In this document: positions 8,658 to 17,119 of the stretch, one piece after another
Layout: the number at the start of each line of letters is the position of its first letter
Position numbering within the stretch: position 1 is the stretch's first letter
NCBI GenBank assembly: GCA_030753015.1
Contig: JASMDC010000004.1
Span: 62,001 to 126,000, forward strand
Reading direction: 5' to 3'
DNA length: 64,000 nt
Origin: Candidatus Undinarchaeales archaeon
Lineage (GTDB): Archaea; SpSt-1190; JASMDC01
Notes under the pieces: generated by a model
Databases searched by the model: none
What the model was told of the DNA's origin: nothing
The model's input: only the letters and a program-made list of their open reading frames with translations
Program-made: the position numbers and the translations under genes

Positions 8658-9293
8658 ATGCACATCCCCGACGGGTTCCTCTCGATCCCCATCTGGGGGA
8701 TACTATGGCTGGTCACCATCGGCGTGGTGGGCTACGCCGTTCAGCAGACCGACCAGCGACTCAGCGAGAAGGCCGTGCCCTTGATGGGTGTGCTCTCGGC
8801 GTTCATCTTTGCCGGCCAGATGCTCAACGTCCCCGTTGCGACAGGCACCTCGAGCCACATGCTGGGTGGCGTGCTCGCCGCGGTGTTTCTGGGCCCCTGG
8901 ACCGCCACTATCATCATGGCCTCTGTGTTCACGGTTCAGTGCGTGCTCTTCCAGGACGGCGGGCTGCTCGCCCTGGGCGCCAACATCGTGAACATGGGCC
9001 TCATCTGCACCATCCTCGGCTACTATATCTTCCGAGCTGTGGAGAGTGTCGTGGGCGGTAGGAACGGGCTCCTCGCGGGCTCAGCTGTGGCAGCCTGGCT
9101 GGCGGTGGTCATCGCATCGGCTGCGACGGCCGTGGAACTGGCCGCTTCCGGAACCTCCCCCCTCAACATCGTGCTGCCCGCCATGGTGGGGGTCCACGCC
9201 ATCATCGGGGTCGTGGAGGCGGCGGTCACGGTGGCGGTGATCGGGTTCGTCATGAGGACGCGGCCTGACCTACTGGAACTGGAGAGGGTCTAG
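8658..9293 (+). CDS. nikM: ECF-type nickel/cobalt importer, substrate-binding membrane subunit M
   Basis: This 211-residue membrane protein is of the CbiM/NikM family. The extreme N-terminus MHIPDGFLS is diagnostic, because Met1 and His2 contribute to the metal site after insertion into the membrane. Further conserved parts are FAGQMLNVPVATGTSSHMLGG and QCVLFQDGGLLALGANIVNMG, with about six or seven hydrophobic segments in all. It binds the metal ion and, with the Q and O subunits, imports it. The adjacent NikR gene argues for nickel rather than cobalt. No ribosome-binding site precedes the ATG, fitting a leaderless mRNA. The N-subunit gene starts 12 bases downstream. Confidence 0.92.
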   Translation: MHIPDGFLSIPIWGILWLVTIGVVGYAVQQTDQRLSEKAVPLMGVLSAFIFAGQMLNVPVATGTSSHMLGGVLAAVFLGPWTATIIMASVFTVQCVLFQDGGLLALGANIVNMGLICTILGYYIFRAVESVVGGRNGLLAGSAVAAWLAVVIASAATAVELAASGTSPLNIVLPAMVGVHAIIGVVEAAVTVAVIGFVMRTRPDLLELERV

Positions 9294-9305
9294 GAGGGGA
9301 TATGG

Positions 9306-9650
9306 ATGGAATGGAAGTACACTGCGCTCATCATCGCGCTTATCATGGCAGCTCTTCTCTCCCCTTACGCTTCGCCGGATCCCGACGGGCTGGAGAGGGT
9401 TGCCGAGGACAAGGGGTTTATAAAGAAAGGGGAGGATCACGACGTCTTCACAGCCCCCATACCCGACTACGAGGTCCCCAATCTGGGCGACGCGTTAAAG
9501 GGACCCGTCGCTGGCATCATAGGCACCCTGGTGACGTTCGGCCTGGGCATCCTCCTCGGCAGACGGCTCAATGGACCGGAAGGGGAGCGGGCCGAGGAGA
9601 AGGATCAAGGGACAGAGGAGGACGTGGGTTCGACCGGTCCCGCCCGGTGA
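9306..9650 (+). CDS. nikN: ECF nickel/cobalt importer auxiliary subunit N (PDGLE-type)
   Basis: This 114-residue protein has two membrane segments, near residues 5-20 and 68-86. Between them lies an external loop beginning SPDPDGLERVAEDKGF, the signature of the N or PDGLE component that pairs with CbiM/NikM. A strong AGGAGG at 9292-9297 lies eight bases before the ATG at 9306. This sets the start and rules out the ATG at 9302 in another frame. The C-terminal 25 residues are charged and variable. The N subunit is needed for metal loading in cobalt systems and is sometimes fused to M. It lies between nikM and nikQ. Confidence 0.85.
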   Translation: MEWKYTALIIALIMAALLSPYASPDPDGLERVAEDKGFIKKGEDHDVFTAPIPDYEVPNLGDALKGPVAGIIGTLVTFGLGILLGRRLNGPEGERAEEKDQGTEEDVGSTGPAR

Positions 9651-9688
9651 GAACATTTTTCAAGCTTGCCTGCAGGAGCAACCACGCG

Positions 9689-10462
9689 ATGGAGATGGAG
9701 CATGACTTCCTTGACAAGTATGCACACATAGATGGCCCGGTCCAGCGACTGCACCCCCACCCCAAGATCCTACTGGCCGTGCTCACCATCCTCCTCGTGG
9801 TGCTCACCTCCCCCACCAACACGGCACGGTTCGCGGGCGTGGGCATCCTCCTGGCCCTCACGCTCGCCGTCTCGGGCGTGCCCGCCAGCTTCGTCCTCCG
9901 CCGCTCCCTGGTGGTGCTCCCCTTCGTGCTCGCCGTGGCCCTCGGCGCCCCGTTCCTGGAGCCCGGGGCTGGCGGCCACGTCCCCATCGTAGCAGGTCTC
10001 GAGGTCCCGCGGGCGGGCCTCCTCGTCGTCTGGAACGTGCTCGTGAAGTCCTGGCTCTCGGCCGTCACCATGCTGCTCCTCGTATCCACTACCCCCTTTC
10101 CCTCCCTCCTTGACGGTGCCCGATCACTGGGCGTGCCACGGATCATGGCCCAGGTGATCGCCTTCATGTACCGCTATCTCTTCATCATACAGGACGAGCT
10201 CATGCGCCTCGTCCGAGCCCGGACGTCCCGGTCCATCGGGAACGAAGGGTTCCTGTGGCACGCGCGGACCGCCGGCGGCCTCCTGGGAAGCCTCTTCATC
10301 CGCTCGTACGAGCGCGGGGAACGGGTGTACCTCGCCATGGCGGCTCGCGGCTACGCTGGCGAGCTGCCCATACTCGAAAGGCAGAAGATGGCGTCGAGGG
10401 ACGTGGTAGCCTCCCTGGTCATGGTGCTCGTCCTTGCCTGCGTCGCGGGGGTGACCCTGTGA
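9689..10462 (+). CDS. nikQ: ECF nickel/cobalt importer transmembrane subunit Q
   Basis: This protein of about 257 residues is of the CbiQ/EcfT family. It opens with a cytoplasmic segment DKYAHIDGPVQRLHPHPKI and has four to six membrane segments. Coupling-helix motifs follow in RSLGVPRIMAQVIAFMYR and ARTSRS, then AMAARGY. These arginine-containing motifs transmit ATP hydrolysis from the CbiO dimer to the metal-binding M subunit. The ATG at 9689 was chosen because the family N-terminus begins there and GGAG lies ten bases upstream. The reading frame itself runs back to 9302 over the N gene. The stop overlaps the GTG start of the ATPase gene. Confidence 0.88.
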   Translation: MEMEHDFLDKYAHIDGPVQRLHPHPKILLAVLTILLVVLTSPTNTARFAGVGILLALTLAVSGVPASFVLRRSLVVLPFVLAVALGAPFLEPGAGGHVPIVAGLEVPRAGLLVVWNVLVKSWLSAVTMLLLVSTTPFPSLLDGARSLGVPRIMAQVIAFMYRYLFIIQDELMRLVRARTSRSIGNEGFLWHARTAGGLLGSLFIRSYERGERVYLAMAARGYAGELPILERQKMASRDVVASLVMVLVLACVAGVTL

Positions 10463-11280
10463 AGGCCGTAGAGGTGACAGGGCTGAGCTACGCCTACCCC
10501 GACGGCACCCGCGCCCTGCGCGACGTGGACCTCTGCATCGATGAAGGGGAGTCGGTGGCGCTGCTCGGGCCCAACGGGGCGGGGAAATCCACCCTCCTGC
10601 TCCACCTCAACGGCGTACTGGCGGTGTCCGACCGCGTCCACATCGGCGGCCTGCCCGTCCTCCAGGAGAACCTTTCCGAGGTGCGCCGCCGGGTGGGCCT
10701 GGTGTTCCAGGATCCGGACGACCAGCTGTTCTCCCCCTCCGTGTTCGATGACGTCGCTTTCGGCCCGTTGAACCTGGGCGTGCCACCAGACGAGGTTCGC
10801 AAGCGCGTCGACGCTGCCCTCGAGAAGGTGGGGATGGCGGGGTACGGCGATCGTTCCCCGTTCCATCTGAGCTTCGGCGAGCGGAAGCGCATCGCTCTCG
10901 CTACGGTGCTCTCCATGGAGCCGAGCCTCCTCGTCCTCGATGAGCCCACCAGCAACGTCGATCCCCGAGCGCGACGCGAGATCATCGAGCTCCTACGCGG
11001 GATGGGACTTACCAAGGTGATCGCCAGCCATGACATGGACATGGTGGCGGAGCTCTGTGATCGCGTGATGGTGCTCGCGGAGGGTCGCGTCGTAGCCGAC
11101 GGACCGGTGGATGAGATCCTGACCGACGTCGAGCTCCTCGAGAGGAACGGCCTAGAGCCGCCCTCCTCCGTCAGGGTCCTCTCCATGCTCGGTGTACGGC
11201 ATCCCCCCGTCGTGCTCTCTCCGGAGACCGCGCGAGAGGCCCGGGACCAGGTCCGACGGGACGGGAGCCGCTCGCCATGA
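10459..11280 (+). CDS. nikO: ECF nickel/cobalt importer ATP-binding subunit O
   Basis: This ABC ATPase of about 273 residues energises metal import. Walker A is LLGPNGAGKSTLLLHL. The Q-loop region is VGLVFQDPDDQLFSPSVFDDV, with the acidic pair typical of ECF ATPases. The signature is HLSFGERKRIALATVL, a slight variant of LSGGQ with F and E. Walker B is LLVLDEPTSNVDPRAR and the switch His is ASHDMDMV. The GTG start at 10459 overlaps the nikQ stop (GTGA) and directly precedes the first ABC strand. The longer open frame upstream is out of register with any homologous sequence. The stop overlaps the start of the NicO gene. Confidence 0.9.
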   Translation: MKAVEVTGLSYAYPDGTRALRDVDLCIDEGESVALLGPNGAGKSTLLLHLNGVLAVSDRVHIGGLPVLQENLSEVRRRVGLVFQDPDDQLFSPSVFDDVAFGPLNLGVPPDEVRKRVDAALEKVGMAGYGDRSPFHLSFGERKRIALATVLSMEPSLLVLDEPTSNVDPRARREIIELLRGMGLTKVIASHDMDMVAELCDRVMVLAEGRVVADGPVDEILTDVELLERNGLEPPSSVRVLSMLGVRHPPVVLSPETAREARDQVRRDGSRSP

Positions 11281-12857
11281 GACGGCTCGTCCTGGTCCTC
11301 CTACTCATCGCTGCCCTGGCCGTCGGCCACCCTCCCATCCGCCTGCTGAGCTCGGAGGGGGGGGGCGCCGTCGCATCGTACCACGGCCGTGACGTCACCG
11401 TCCAGTCCAACTCGACGCTCGGGCGGTTCCGCCCCGTGGGGCCGTTCATGGATTTCCATGCGGTGAATGCCAATGGGAGCCTGGTCAGGCACGAGGTGCG
11501 GCTCCTACGGGTCATCGCATGGGCCGATGAGGATGGTGATGGATCAGCGGACCCGGGCGAGACCGTCCTGGCCGACCTCCACCCCGCAACGGCCCAGTGG
11601 GACGTCCCTTTCTTCTCCTACATACCATCGGGGGGACGAATAGCGGGGATCCGGTTCCCGCTCGTAATGTTCACCAACAACACCAAGGTCGATCCCCTCC
11701 TCCTCGCCAGCCTACGGGTCGAGGCCTCCATGGTGGATGCCGACCACACCGAGACGCTGATGCCGCCGGCGGACCCGCCCATCAAGCTCGCGTATAATGG
11801 CATGCGAGACGTGGGGTTCGACATCGTCGTGGACCCGTGGGAGGGTCCGGATGCTACCCTCCTCTTGACGGTCGATGTCCTCGGTGGGAGTTCGTCGCCC
11901 GATGGCTTCACCCTCGAACGGAAGGATGGGGCGGCACGTCTCTTCCACGGCGACTTCATCCTCCATATCGCCCCGGCCCAGGCGAACGCCACGCCCGCGA
12001 CGGCCGTACGGGTACCCGTGAGAATCAGCGAGGACCTCTCCCGCCCATCACGGGCCGTCCTGAACCTCACCATGCCTCTAAACCATGGTGCCTCGATCCG
12101 GATCCCCCTGATCGCCCATGGAACGGGGACGGAACAGCGCGAGGAGGAACGCTCGTTCATCTGGTTCGCCCTCCTGCTCGGTGGCGCGTTCCTCACGGGA
12201 GCGCTCCACGGGCTGGAGCCCGGTCACGGGAAGACCCTTGTCGTGACCTACCTCGTCGGTACAGGGGCACGACTGGTCGATGCCGTGGTCCTGGGGCTCA
12301 CGGCCACTGTCACCCATACAGCCGGTGTCCTCGCGCTGGCCGTGCTCGCCCTCTCGGCGTCCGAATACTTCCTCCCCGAGGTCATCTCCTATGCCCTCAG
12401 CGTGCTCTCAGGCACCCTGGTCACGATTGTGGGGCTGTGGATGTTCCGTCGCGCCTGGCGGGGCAAGACACACGATCATCATCATGTGCACAAGCATGGA
12501 GAGCGTGTGCACGACAATGATCATGAGCACCTGTCGCCCGGAGAGGGCACGCGCAGGAACTTCCGAGAGCTCGTCTCGTTGGGCATGGCGGGGGGAATCG
12601 TGCCCTGCCCCGCGGCGCTGGTTCTCCTCATCGTCGCGGTGTCCCGCGGCAGGTTCGCCGAGGGCATCGCCGTGCTCCTCGCCTTCAGCCTCGGGGTGTC
12701 GACCACGCTCGTGGGGATAGGTGTTGCAGCAGTCGCCTTCACCTCGGTGATGCAACGGGTTCTGGGGAGCAGCACCCCCGTATGGGCCCAGCGCATCTCC
12801 CTGGCGAGCGCCACGGTCATCACCTGCATGGGGCTGATGATTCTCCACCTGGCCTGA
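11277..12857 (+). CDS. NicO-family nickel/cobalt transporter with large extracytoplasmic domain
   Basis: This 526-residue protein starts with a signal-like segment, RRLVLVLLLIAALAVGHP. An exported domain of about 260 residues follows, rich in beta-strand-like sequence and possible N-glycosylation sites. A six-helix NicO/RcnA-type permease then begins at FALLLGGAFLTGALHGLEPGHGK. The motif HGLEPGHGK is the hallmark of the family. A cytoplasmic histidine-rich loop, HDHHHVHKHGERVHDNDHEH, lies mid-permease. NicO members can import or export Ni/Co. Translational coupling to the importer (ATGA overlap at 11277) makes function with the same metal very likely, but direction is unknown. The external domain is not part of most NicO proteins. 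Confidence 0.8.
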   Translation: MRRLVLVLLLIAALAVGHPPIRLLSSEGGGAVASYHGRDVTVQSNSTLGRFRPVGPFMDFHAVNANGSLVRHEVRLLRVIAWADEDGDGSADPGETVLADLHPATAQWDVPFFSYIPSGGRIAGIRFPLVMFTNNTKVDPLLLASLRVEASMVDADHTETLMPPADPPIKLAYNGMRDVGFDIVVDPWEGPDATLLLTVDVLGGSSSPDGFTLERKDGAARLFHGDFILHIAPAQANATPATAVRVPVRISEDLSRPSRAVLNLTMPLNHGASIRIPLIAHGTGTEQREEERSFIWFALLLGGAFLTGALHGLEPGHGKTLVVTYLVGTGARLVDAVVLGLTATVTHTAGVLALAVLALSASEYFLPEVISYALSVLSGTLVTIVGLWMFRRAWRGKTHDHHHVHKHGERVHDNDHEHLSPGEGTRRNFRELVSLGMAGGIVPCPAALVLLIVAVSRGRFAEGIAVLLAFSLGVSTTLVGIGVAAVAFTSVMQRVLGSSTPVWAQRISLASATVITCMGLMILHLA

Positions 12858-12861
12858 GGAC

Positions 12862-13377
12862 TCAAGCCTCCAGCCGTTCGCCGCCCGTACAGTAGGACGA
12901 TCCCCCAAGATGCTGGAGCAGGGTCAACCGGTCCAGACCTGGTTCGGCGTGCACGGCGACGACCTCGGCTACGAAGATGGTGTGGTCGCCCGCGGGGTGG
13001 GACGCCGTCACCCGGCACTCCACAGCAGCAGGGCAGCAATCCAGAATGAGGGTGTCGACCTCATCACCCGTCCGTCCCGTGAGCCCGAGACCTGCGAGCT
13101 TGTCGCCTGAGCGACCGCTAGTACAACCTGCGGCGTGTACCTTCGCAAGGAGGTCCTTCCCGGGAACATTGAGGATGAAGGCACCTTCCCGCTCGACGAG
13201 CGAATGGGTGTAACGTCCAGGGGCGATGCTCACCGCGAGGAGAGGGGGTCGGACGGACACAGGCATCATCCAGGCCGCGGGCATGGTGTCGTGCCGGTCG
13301 TTCTGCCGATCCCGGGCGGTGACGAGCACCACGGGAGGTGCTGGGAGCAGGGTGCGGAACGTGGCGATGGAAGGCAT
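12862..13377 (-). CDS. Flavin reductase-like (FMN-binding split barrel) protein
   Basis: This protein of about 171 residues is of the flavin-reductase-like family. It begins MPSIATFRTLLPAPPVVLVTARD. The FMN-contact pattern follows as NDRHDTMPAAWMMPVSVRPP, then LLAVSIAPGRYTH and GAFILNVPG. Such proteins bind FMN and either reduce free flavin or act as small flavoprotein oxidoreductases. The frame extends to 13665, but that portion crosses the mobB promoter and reads as low-complexity, so the ATG at 13377 is preferred. It converges with the NicO gene with four bases between stops. Three cysteines near the C-terminus (DCCPAAVEC) are unusual for the family. Confidence 0.7.
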   Translation of the reverse strand: MPSIATFRTLLPAPPVVLVTARDRQNDRHDTMPAAWMMPVSVRPPLLAVSIAPGRYTHSLVEREGAFILNVPGKDLLAKVHAAGCTSGRSGDKLAGLGLTGRTGDEVDTLILDCCPAAVECRVTASHPAGDHTIFVAEVVAVHAEPGLDRLTLLQHLGGSSYCTGGERLEA

Positions 13378-13516
13378 GTCATCGAAAAGGGAGTGATGAA
13401 TAAAAAGATGACATCCGGTGGGCCCACTCCTCCCTGTAGGGCAGTGATGGGGGGCGGGCTTAGTCGAAAAAAGGTTAAGTAGTTGTGCCAATCGAAAAAA
13501 GTGAAGAGTTGAGACC

Positions 13517-14044
13517 ATGGCGGACATCCAGGAGTTATCGGTAGAGGAATCGGAGAACATCCCCATAATCTCTGTCGTAGGCAGATCAGGCACAGGTAAG
13601 ACCACCGTCCTTGAACTGCTCATCGGAGAACTCGTGCGGCGAGGGTACCGAGTGGGTACGGTCAAGCACTGCAGCCATGGATTCGACGCGGACCAACAGG
13701 GTAAGGACTCCTGGCGTCATGCACAGGCCGGGAGCGAGGTCGCGGCCATCTCATGTCCACACAAGATGGCGCTTTTCCGGAACATGGAGAGTGAGATGCC
13801 CCTGGACGACATCGTGAGTTTGATGGGCAAGGTGGACGTAGTGCTCACCGAGGGGTACAAACGTGGGGAAAAGCCGATGATCGAAGTGAGCCGCCAAGCG
13901 GTCGGGACCGATCTGTTGTGCCCGCCAGAGGGTCTTGTGTGCGTCATGGCCGACTACGATGTTGATACTTCAGTGCCATTGTTCGCCTTGGACGACGCCA
14001 AGAGCGTAATCTCTCTCCTAGAGGAGCGCTTCTTGCGTGGTTGA
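13517..14044 (+). CDS. mobB: MobB, molybdopterin-guanine dinucleotide synthesis GTPase
   Basis: This 175-residue P-loop protein has Walker A SVVGRSGTGKTTVLELLI. Typical MobB motifs follow as GTVKHCSHGFDADQQGKDSW, HAQAGSEV and VDVVLTEGYKRG. MobB assists conversion of molybdopterin to its guanine-dinucleotide form, the cofactor used by DMSO-reductase-family enzymes such as the one encoded at 27.3-30.2 kb. A TATA-like GAAAAAAGGTTAAG lies about 45 bases upstream. The first 13 residues precede the family core and are variable. The stop overlaps a small downstream ORF. Confidence 0.88.
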   Translation: MADIQELSVEESENIPIISVVGRSGTGKTTVLELLIGELVRRGYRVGTVKHCSHGFDADQQGKDSWRHAQAGSEVAAISCPHKMALFRNMESEMPLDDIVSLMGKVDVVLTEGYKRGEKPMIEVSRQAVGTDLLCPPEGLVCVMADYDVDTSVPLFALDDAKSVISLLEERFLRG

Positions 14045-14172
14045 GGGCTGGACTGCATCTCATCGAACTGAAAGAATACCTTGACGGGGCGCCGGGAATA
14101 GTCTCCTGTGCTGTGGGACCGGTGTCAGGGGGGGGTATCATACTGCTGAAGAAGATCGTTGAATCTACTTAG
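14041..14172 (+). CDS. Small ORF coupled to mobB, unknown
   Basis: A TTG at 14041 overlaps the mobB stop (TTGA). It opens a 43-codon frame reading LRAGLHLIELKEYLDG, then APGIVSCAVGPVSGGG, then IILLKKIVEST, and ends at a TAG. The composition is protein-like, with a hydrophobic/Gly-rich core and a charged tail. It contains a run of eight G bases at 14128-14135, where replication or assembly slippage could alter the frame. It could be a tiny molybdenum-cofactor accessory protein or the remnant of a longer gene. I recognise no family. The end overlaps the stop of the convergent gene. Confidence 0.35.
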   Translation: MRAGLHLIELKEYLDGAPGIVSCAVGPVSGGGIILLKKIVEST

Positions 14173-14687
14173 GCAAAGTCCCCGTAGTATAGGGAATGCT
14201 CGAACGTGATGGGATGGAAGTCGGTACCCATCCAGTACGCTGCCTTCGCCATGATGATCCTGACGAGTATTGAGCGATCCATCCTCTTTCCCCTCTTGAC
14301 GATCCTGTCGAACCTCTCGATGTATGTCCTGTAGGGGCCACGAAGTGTCCCCGGCAGGTCGTCCACGTCCGTGATCACATCGCTTATCATCGCTGTCCCG
14401 TTTATCATCACACCCTCGTTCTTGAACGGGTCCTCTAGGTGGCGTATGTCCACGGTGAAGGAGACGTGCGGATTATCGATGATGTTCCTGATCTTCTTCG
14501 AGGTCCTGTCCGTCACGAACAGGATCTCATGCAGGTGCGGGATGTAGGCGAAGAAGACGGGTGTTATATGAGGGACGTTGTTACGGTCTCCTGTGCAAAT
14601 ATAGCCGATCCTCTCCTCCCCCAGGAGCCCTTCGACGAGGGCGAGCGTTCTCTCATCTTCAGCAAGGTCTTCAGACAGGGAGCGCAA
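14169..14687 (-). CDS. Pyridoxamine-phosphate-oxidase-like split-barrel protein
   Basis: This protein of about 172 residues has a split-barrel flavin- or F420-binding domain. Its core runs EERIGYICTGDRNNVPHITP, then EILFVTDRTSKKIRNI and DNPHVSFTVDI. The TTG at 14687 is chosen because GGAGG lies ten bases upstream and the family core begins soon after. Upstream in-frame sequence overlaps the preceding gene out of register. It overlaps the larger paralogue at 14671-15960 by 17 bases, and the two share the VPHITPV and SKKIRNI pattern, so they arose by duplication. Relatives bind FMN, F420 or heme, and the cofactor here is unknown. Confidence 0.7.
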   Translation of the reverse strand: MRSLSEDLAEDERTLALVEGLLGEERIGYICTGDRNNVPHITPVFFAYIPHLHEILFVTDRTSKKIRNIIDNPHVSFTVDIRHLEDPFKNEGVMINGTAMISDVITDVDDLPGTLRGPYRTYIERFDRIVKRGKRMDRSILVRIIMAKAAYWMGTDFHPITFEHSLYYGDFA

Positions 14688-15960
14688 TGTGTCTCGCCTC
14701 CTGCCAAAAGACCATGGTCTCGGGAATGACCTCGATGGGAACCCTCCTGATGAGGGGCGTGAGCTGCCAGGCCTCGGGCAGGCGCCGTCGTCCCGTAATG
14801 TACTCCTGAACGTATTCCGGATACTTGTCGTGGAAGAGCGCCCACACACGGAAGAGCTTGATCATGTTCGGAAGTACGTCCCGCCAGCCGAATATCCGCG
14901 CTCTTCCGGTGATAAGCACGGCCTTGTTCTTCATCACGTCATCAGGGTCCCGGACATCTATAAGGAACGCTATCCTTGGGTTCTGCTGGATGTTCCTCAC
15001 CTTCTTCGAGCCCACGGAGGTCTGGAAATAGACCGAATGCCCGTCGAAGACATACGCGACCGGTGTCACATGTGGCATTCGTCGATCATCGGCAGTGCCG
15101 ACATGGGCGAACATCCCTTCCTCCACAAGGGAATGGATGTCCGGGGGCAGCCAGGGTATCCCTCCGATCAGATGAAGGGAGAGGAATGAGACGCAGACGA
15201 TGTAGAGTGAATACAATAACAGGAAGGATGTCAACAAGGTGTCCGTTATGAACACGGGGATGAGGAGAAGTGAGAAGAGTCCAAAGAGGAAGAACTTCGA
15301 ATCGATGTTCCTCAGCCCGTTCAGGTCGTGGAGCGGCGTGTACTCCAACTTCCTACGCCATCCCAGCTCGATCCTGAACATGATCGAACGCACCAGGGAG
15401 ACAGAGGTGACCCATATACCAAGCCCCATCCTGTACGAGACGTCCCAGTGAAGCAGGTACACAAGGAAAAGGACGACGGGATTTGCCTGGTCGCCGAACC
15501 ACGTCACAAGCAGGCTCGTCTCCCACGGCATCCAGTTGTTCAGGTAGGCGAAAGAGAGCACGAAGATCACCACCCCGGGCGCCATCTCCAGGTGTCTGGG
15601 CGAGAAAAGGCGCTTTCGGTATCTCTTGAGGATTAGGCTCTCCGAAAGGCTGCGAGACGGCTTGAAATCACGTATGATGGGTCCTAGCTCGAGCGCGAGA
15701 ATGCTCCATAAAATGGTCGTGAGGATTACGATGGAGCCAAAAAGTACGGTCCGGATTTCCAGATCGAAATACCTTCCGAGCGCGATTCCGATGAGCTCCA
15801 TGAGGATTAGCTGCGCGAGCACGTTGTACCGTCGGGGAAGATGCGAGAGCAATGGCAGCCTCTCCGCAATGGATTCGTACACCCATTTATGTTCGAACTC
15901 TCCTTCCTCTTCCTGCTGTCGACAGATGTTATGATCATCTCGTGCAGTCTCAGAGGGCAT
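14671..15960 (-). CDS. Membrane protein with C-terminal split-barrel flavin-like domain
   Basis: This 429-residue protein has about five or six hydrophobic segments in residues 45-270, including LILMELIGIALGRYF, FLVYLLHWDVSYRMGLGI and LLLYSLYIVCVSFLSL. A pyridoxamine-phosphate-oxidase-like barrel follows from about residue 285, with EEGMFAHVGTADDRRMPHVTP, then SVGSKKVRNI and NPRIAFLIDVRDPDD. Split-barrel domains are normally soluble, so this fusion anchors a cofactor-binding barrel at the membrane. The membrane part matches no family I recognise. It is followed by its soluble paralogue with a 17-base overlap. A motif resembling those at two other promoters lies upstream at 16079-16089. Confidence 0.6.
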   Translation of the reverse strand: MPSETARDDHNICRQQEEEGEFEHKWVYESIAERLPLLSHLPRRYNVLAQLILMELIGIALGRYFDLEIRTVLFGSIVILTTILWSILALELGPIIRDFKPSRSLSESLILKRYRKRLFSPRHLEMAPGVVIFVLSFAYLNNWMPWETSLLVTWFGDQANPVVLFLVYLLHWDVSYRMGLGIWVTSVSLVRSIMFRIELGWRRKLEYTPLHDLNGLRNIDSKFFLFGLFSLLLIPVFITDTLLTSFLLLYSLYIVCVSFLSLHLIGGIPWLPPDIHSLVEEGMFAHVGTADDRRMPHVTPVAYVFDGHSVYFQTSVGSKKVRNIQQNPRIAFLIDVRDPDDVMKNKAVLITGRARIFGWRDVLPNMIKLFRVWALFHDKYPEYVQEYITGRRRLPEAWQLTPLIRRVPIEVIPETMVFWQEARHIALPV

Positions 15961-16078
15961 TGGAGTCGCATCCTTGCTAGGGGATTCGTTCTGGACCGGA
16001 CAGGGAGGCTAGGACCATTCCAAAGGGCGGGATCTTGAATGATCTCCATGTGTCCATGTTCGTCCTCGGCCGGGATTC

Positions 16079-16089
16079 ACAATTGTTAT
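16079..16089. promoter_or_regulatory. ACAATTGTTAT motif upstream of the split-barrel operon
   Basis: The 241-base gap 15961-16201 contains no gene I can support. Near its middle the string ACAATTGTTAT is adjacent to TATATCAGATAAAAGC. On the minus strand this reads GATATAACAATTGT, a TATA-like element about 120 bases before the gene at 15960. The same core recurs at 55550-55563 and, with one change, at 25005-25016. Confidence 0.35.
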
Positions 16090-16201
16090 ATCAGATAAAA
16101 GCATATCGGTAGCATCGGCCTTGTCAACGGTTTTAATGTAGAAAGCCCTCCTCCTTTCATGTGTGGGAAGAATAAAGGGAGCATACAAGTACATGCTCTG
16201 G

Positions 16202-17119
16202 TCATGGGCGGACAGTCTCCATCTCTATCTCGCTGGGAAATCCCATAATCCTATCGAGATGACGCAGGTAAAGGAGCACGGAGGGTAGCGTCTCGTTCTC
16301 CGAGAGCTCGCACATGAGCCTTTGGTGATACTCCTGCTCTAGCCGCCGCAGGGTTCTGATCCATCCATCCCGTGTCTCGTAAGCATTTCCCTCCCCGGTC
16401 GTCCCCAGGTCATCCAGGTCATCACGGAGCTGGTAGAGGGTGCCGAGCTCGAGGCCGATGTGTGCGCACCTTTCCTGAACGTCAGTGGAAGCGCCTGCGA
16501 CCAGTGCGCCCAGCCGGCACGACGCCGAGAAGAAACAACCCGTCTTCCATCTGATCATGCGAAGGTACTCCTCGGGAGTTGTGGTCGCGTCATTTGCCAG
16601 CGTGATCTCTAGAATCTGCCCCTCCTGGGTCCTTGCCGCAGCTTCAAAGAAGTTACGGGAGACCTCGCCGGAGTCGATCTCCAGAAGAATCCTGAAGGAC
16701 TCCCTGAGGAGGACATCCCCCGCAAGGACTGCGGCCCCGGTTCCGGCCTGTACGTGGATGCACGGAACCCCCCTTCGAGTGGTGTCGTCGTCGATTATGT
16801 CGTCGTGGATGAGGCTGTAGTTGTGCATGAGCTCCAGCAGGGTACAGAGCTTCTCCATGAGGTCCTCATCCTCTTGTGAAAGGGACCCGCCCTTGAGGTC
16901 CGTGTAGCAGAGGTATAGGAGGAGCGAACGGAGCCGCTTTCCGCCCCCGACCACGTGTTGACGGAGCAGGGATCCAAGGGGCCTAGGGAGGGTCTCGAGC
17001 CGCGATCCTATCATGGAATCTACGATTTCCTTGACATGCGATAGGGTGTCGGTAAGGTCCGATGATCCCTTCTCGACCATGGAACTCCCTGACAAATTGC
17101 CTATTGCCTGTGCTATCAC
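16202..17119 (-). CDS. Short-chain polyprenyl diphosphate synthase (GGPP/FPP synthase)
   Basis: This trans-prenyltransferase of about 305 residues has both aspartate-rich Mg-binding motifs, LIHDDIIDDD and QLRDDLDDL, plus GGGKRLRSLLLY. An aromatic residue (Tyr) sits five positions before the first Asp, the position that limits product length in short-chain archaeal enzymes. GGPP for archaeal membrane lipids is therefore the likely product. The GTG at 17119 overlaps the stop of the upstream reductase gene (GTGA) and follows a GGGGGAG element. An ATG 14 codons later is the alternative. It is the last gene of the flx-hdr operon, which is an unexpected position for a lipid gene. Confidence 0.85.
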   Translation of the reverse strand: MIAQAIGNLSGSSMVEKGSSDLTDTLSHVKEIVDSMIGSRLETLPRPLGSLLRQHVVGGGKRLRSLLLYLCYTDLKGGSLSQEDEDLMEKLCTLLELMHNYSLIHDDIIDDDTTRRGVPCIHVQAGTGAAVLAGDVLLRESFRILLEIDSGEVSRNFFEAAARTQEGQILEITLANDATTTPEEYLRMIRWKTGCFFSASCRLGALVAGASTDVQERCAHIGLELGTLYQLRDDLDDLGTTGEGNAYETRDGWIRTLRRLEQEYHQRLMCELSENETLPSVLLYLRHLDRIMGFPSEIEMETVRP

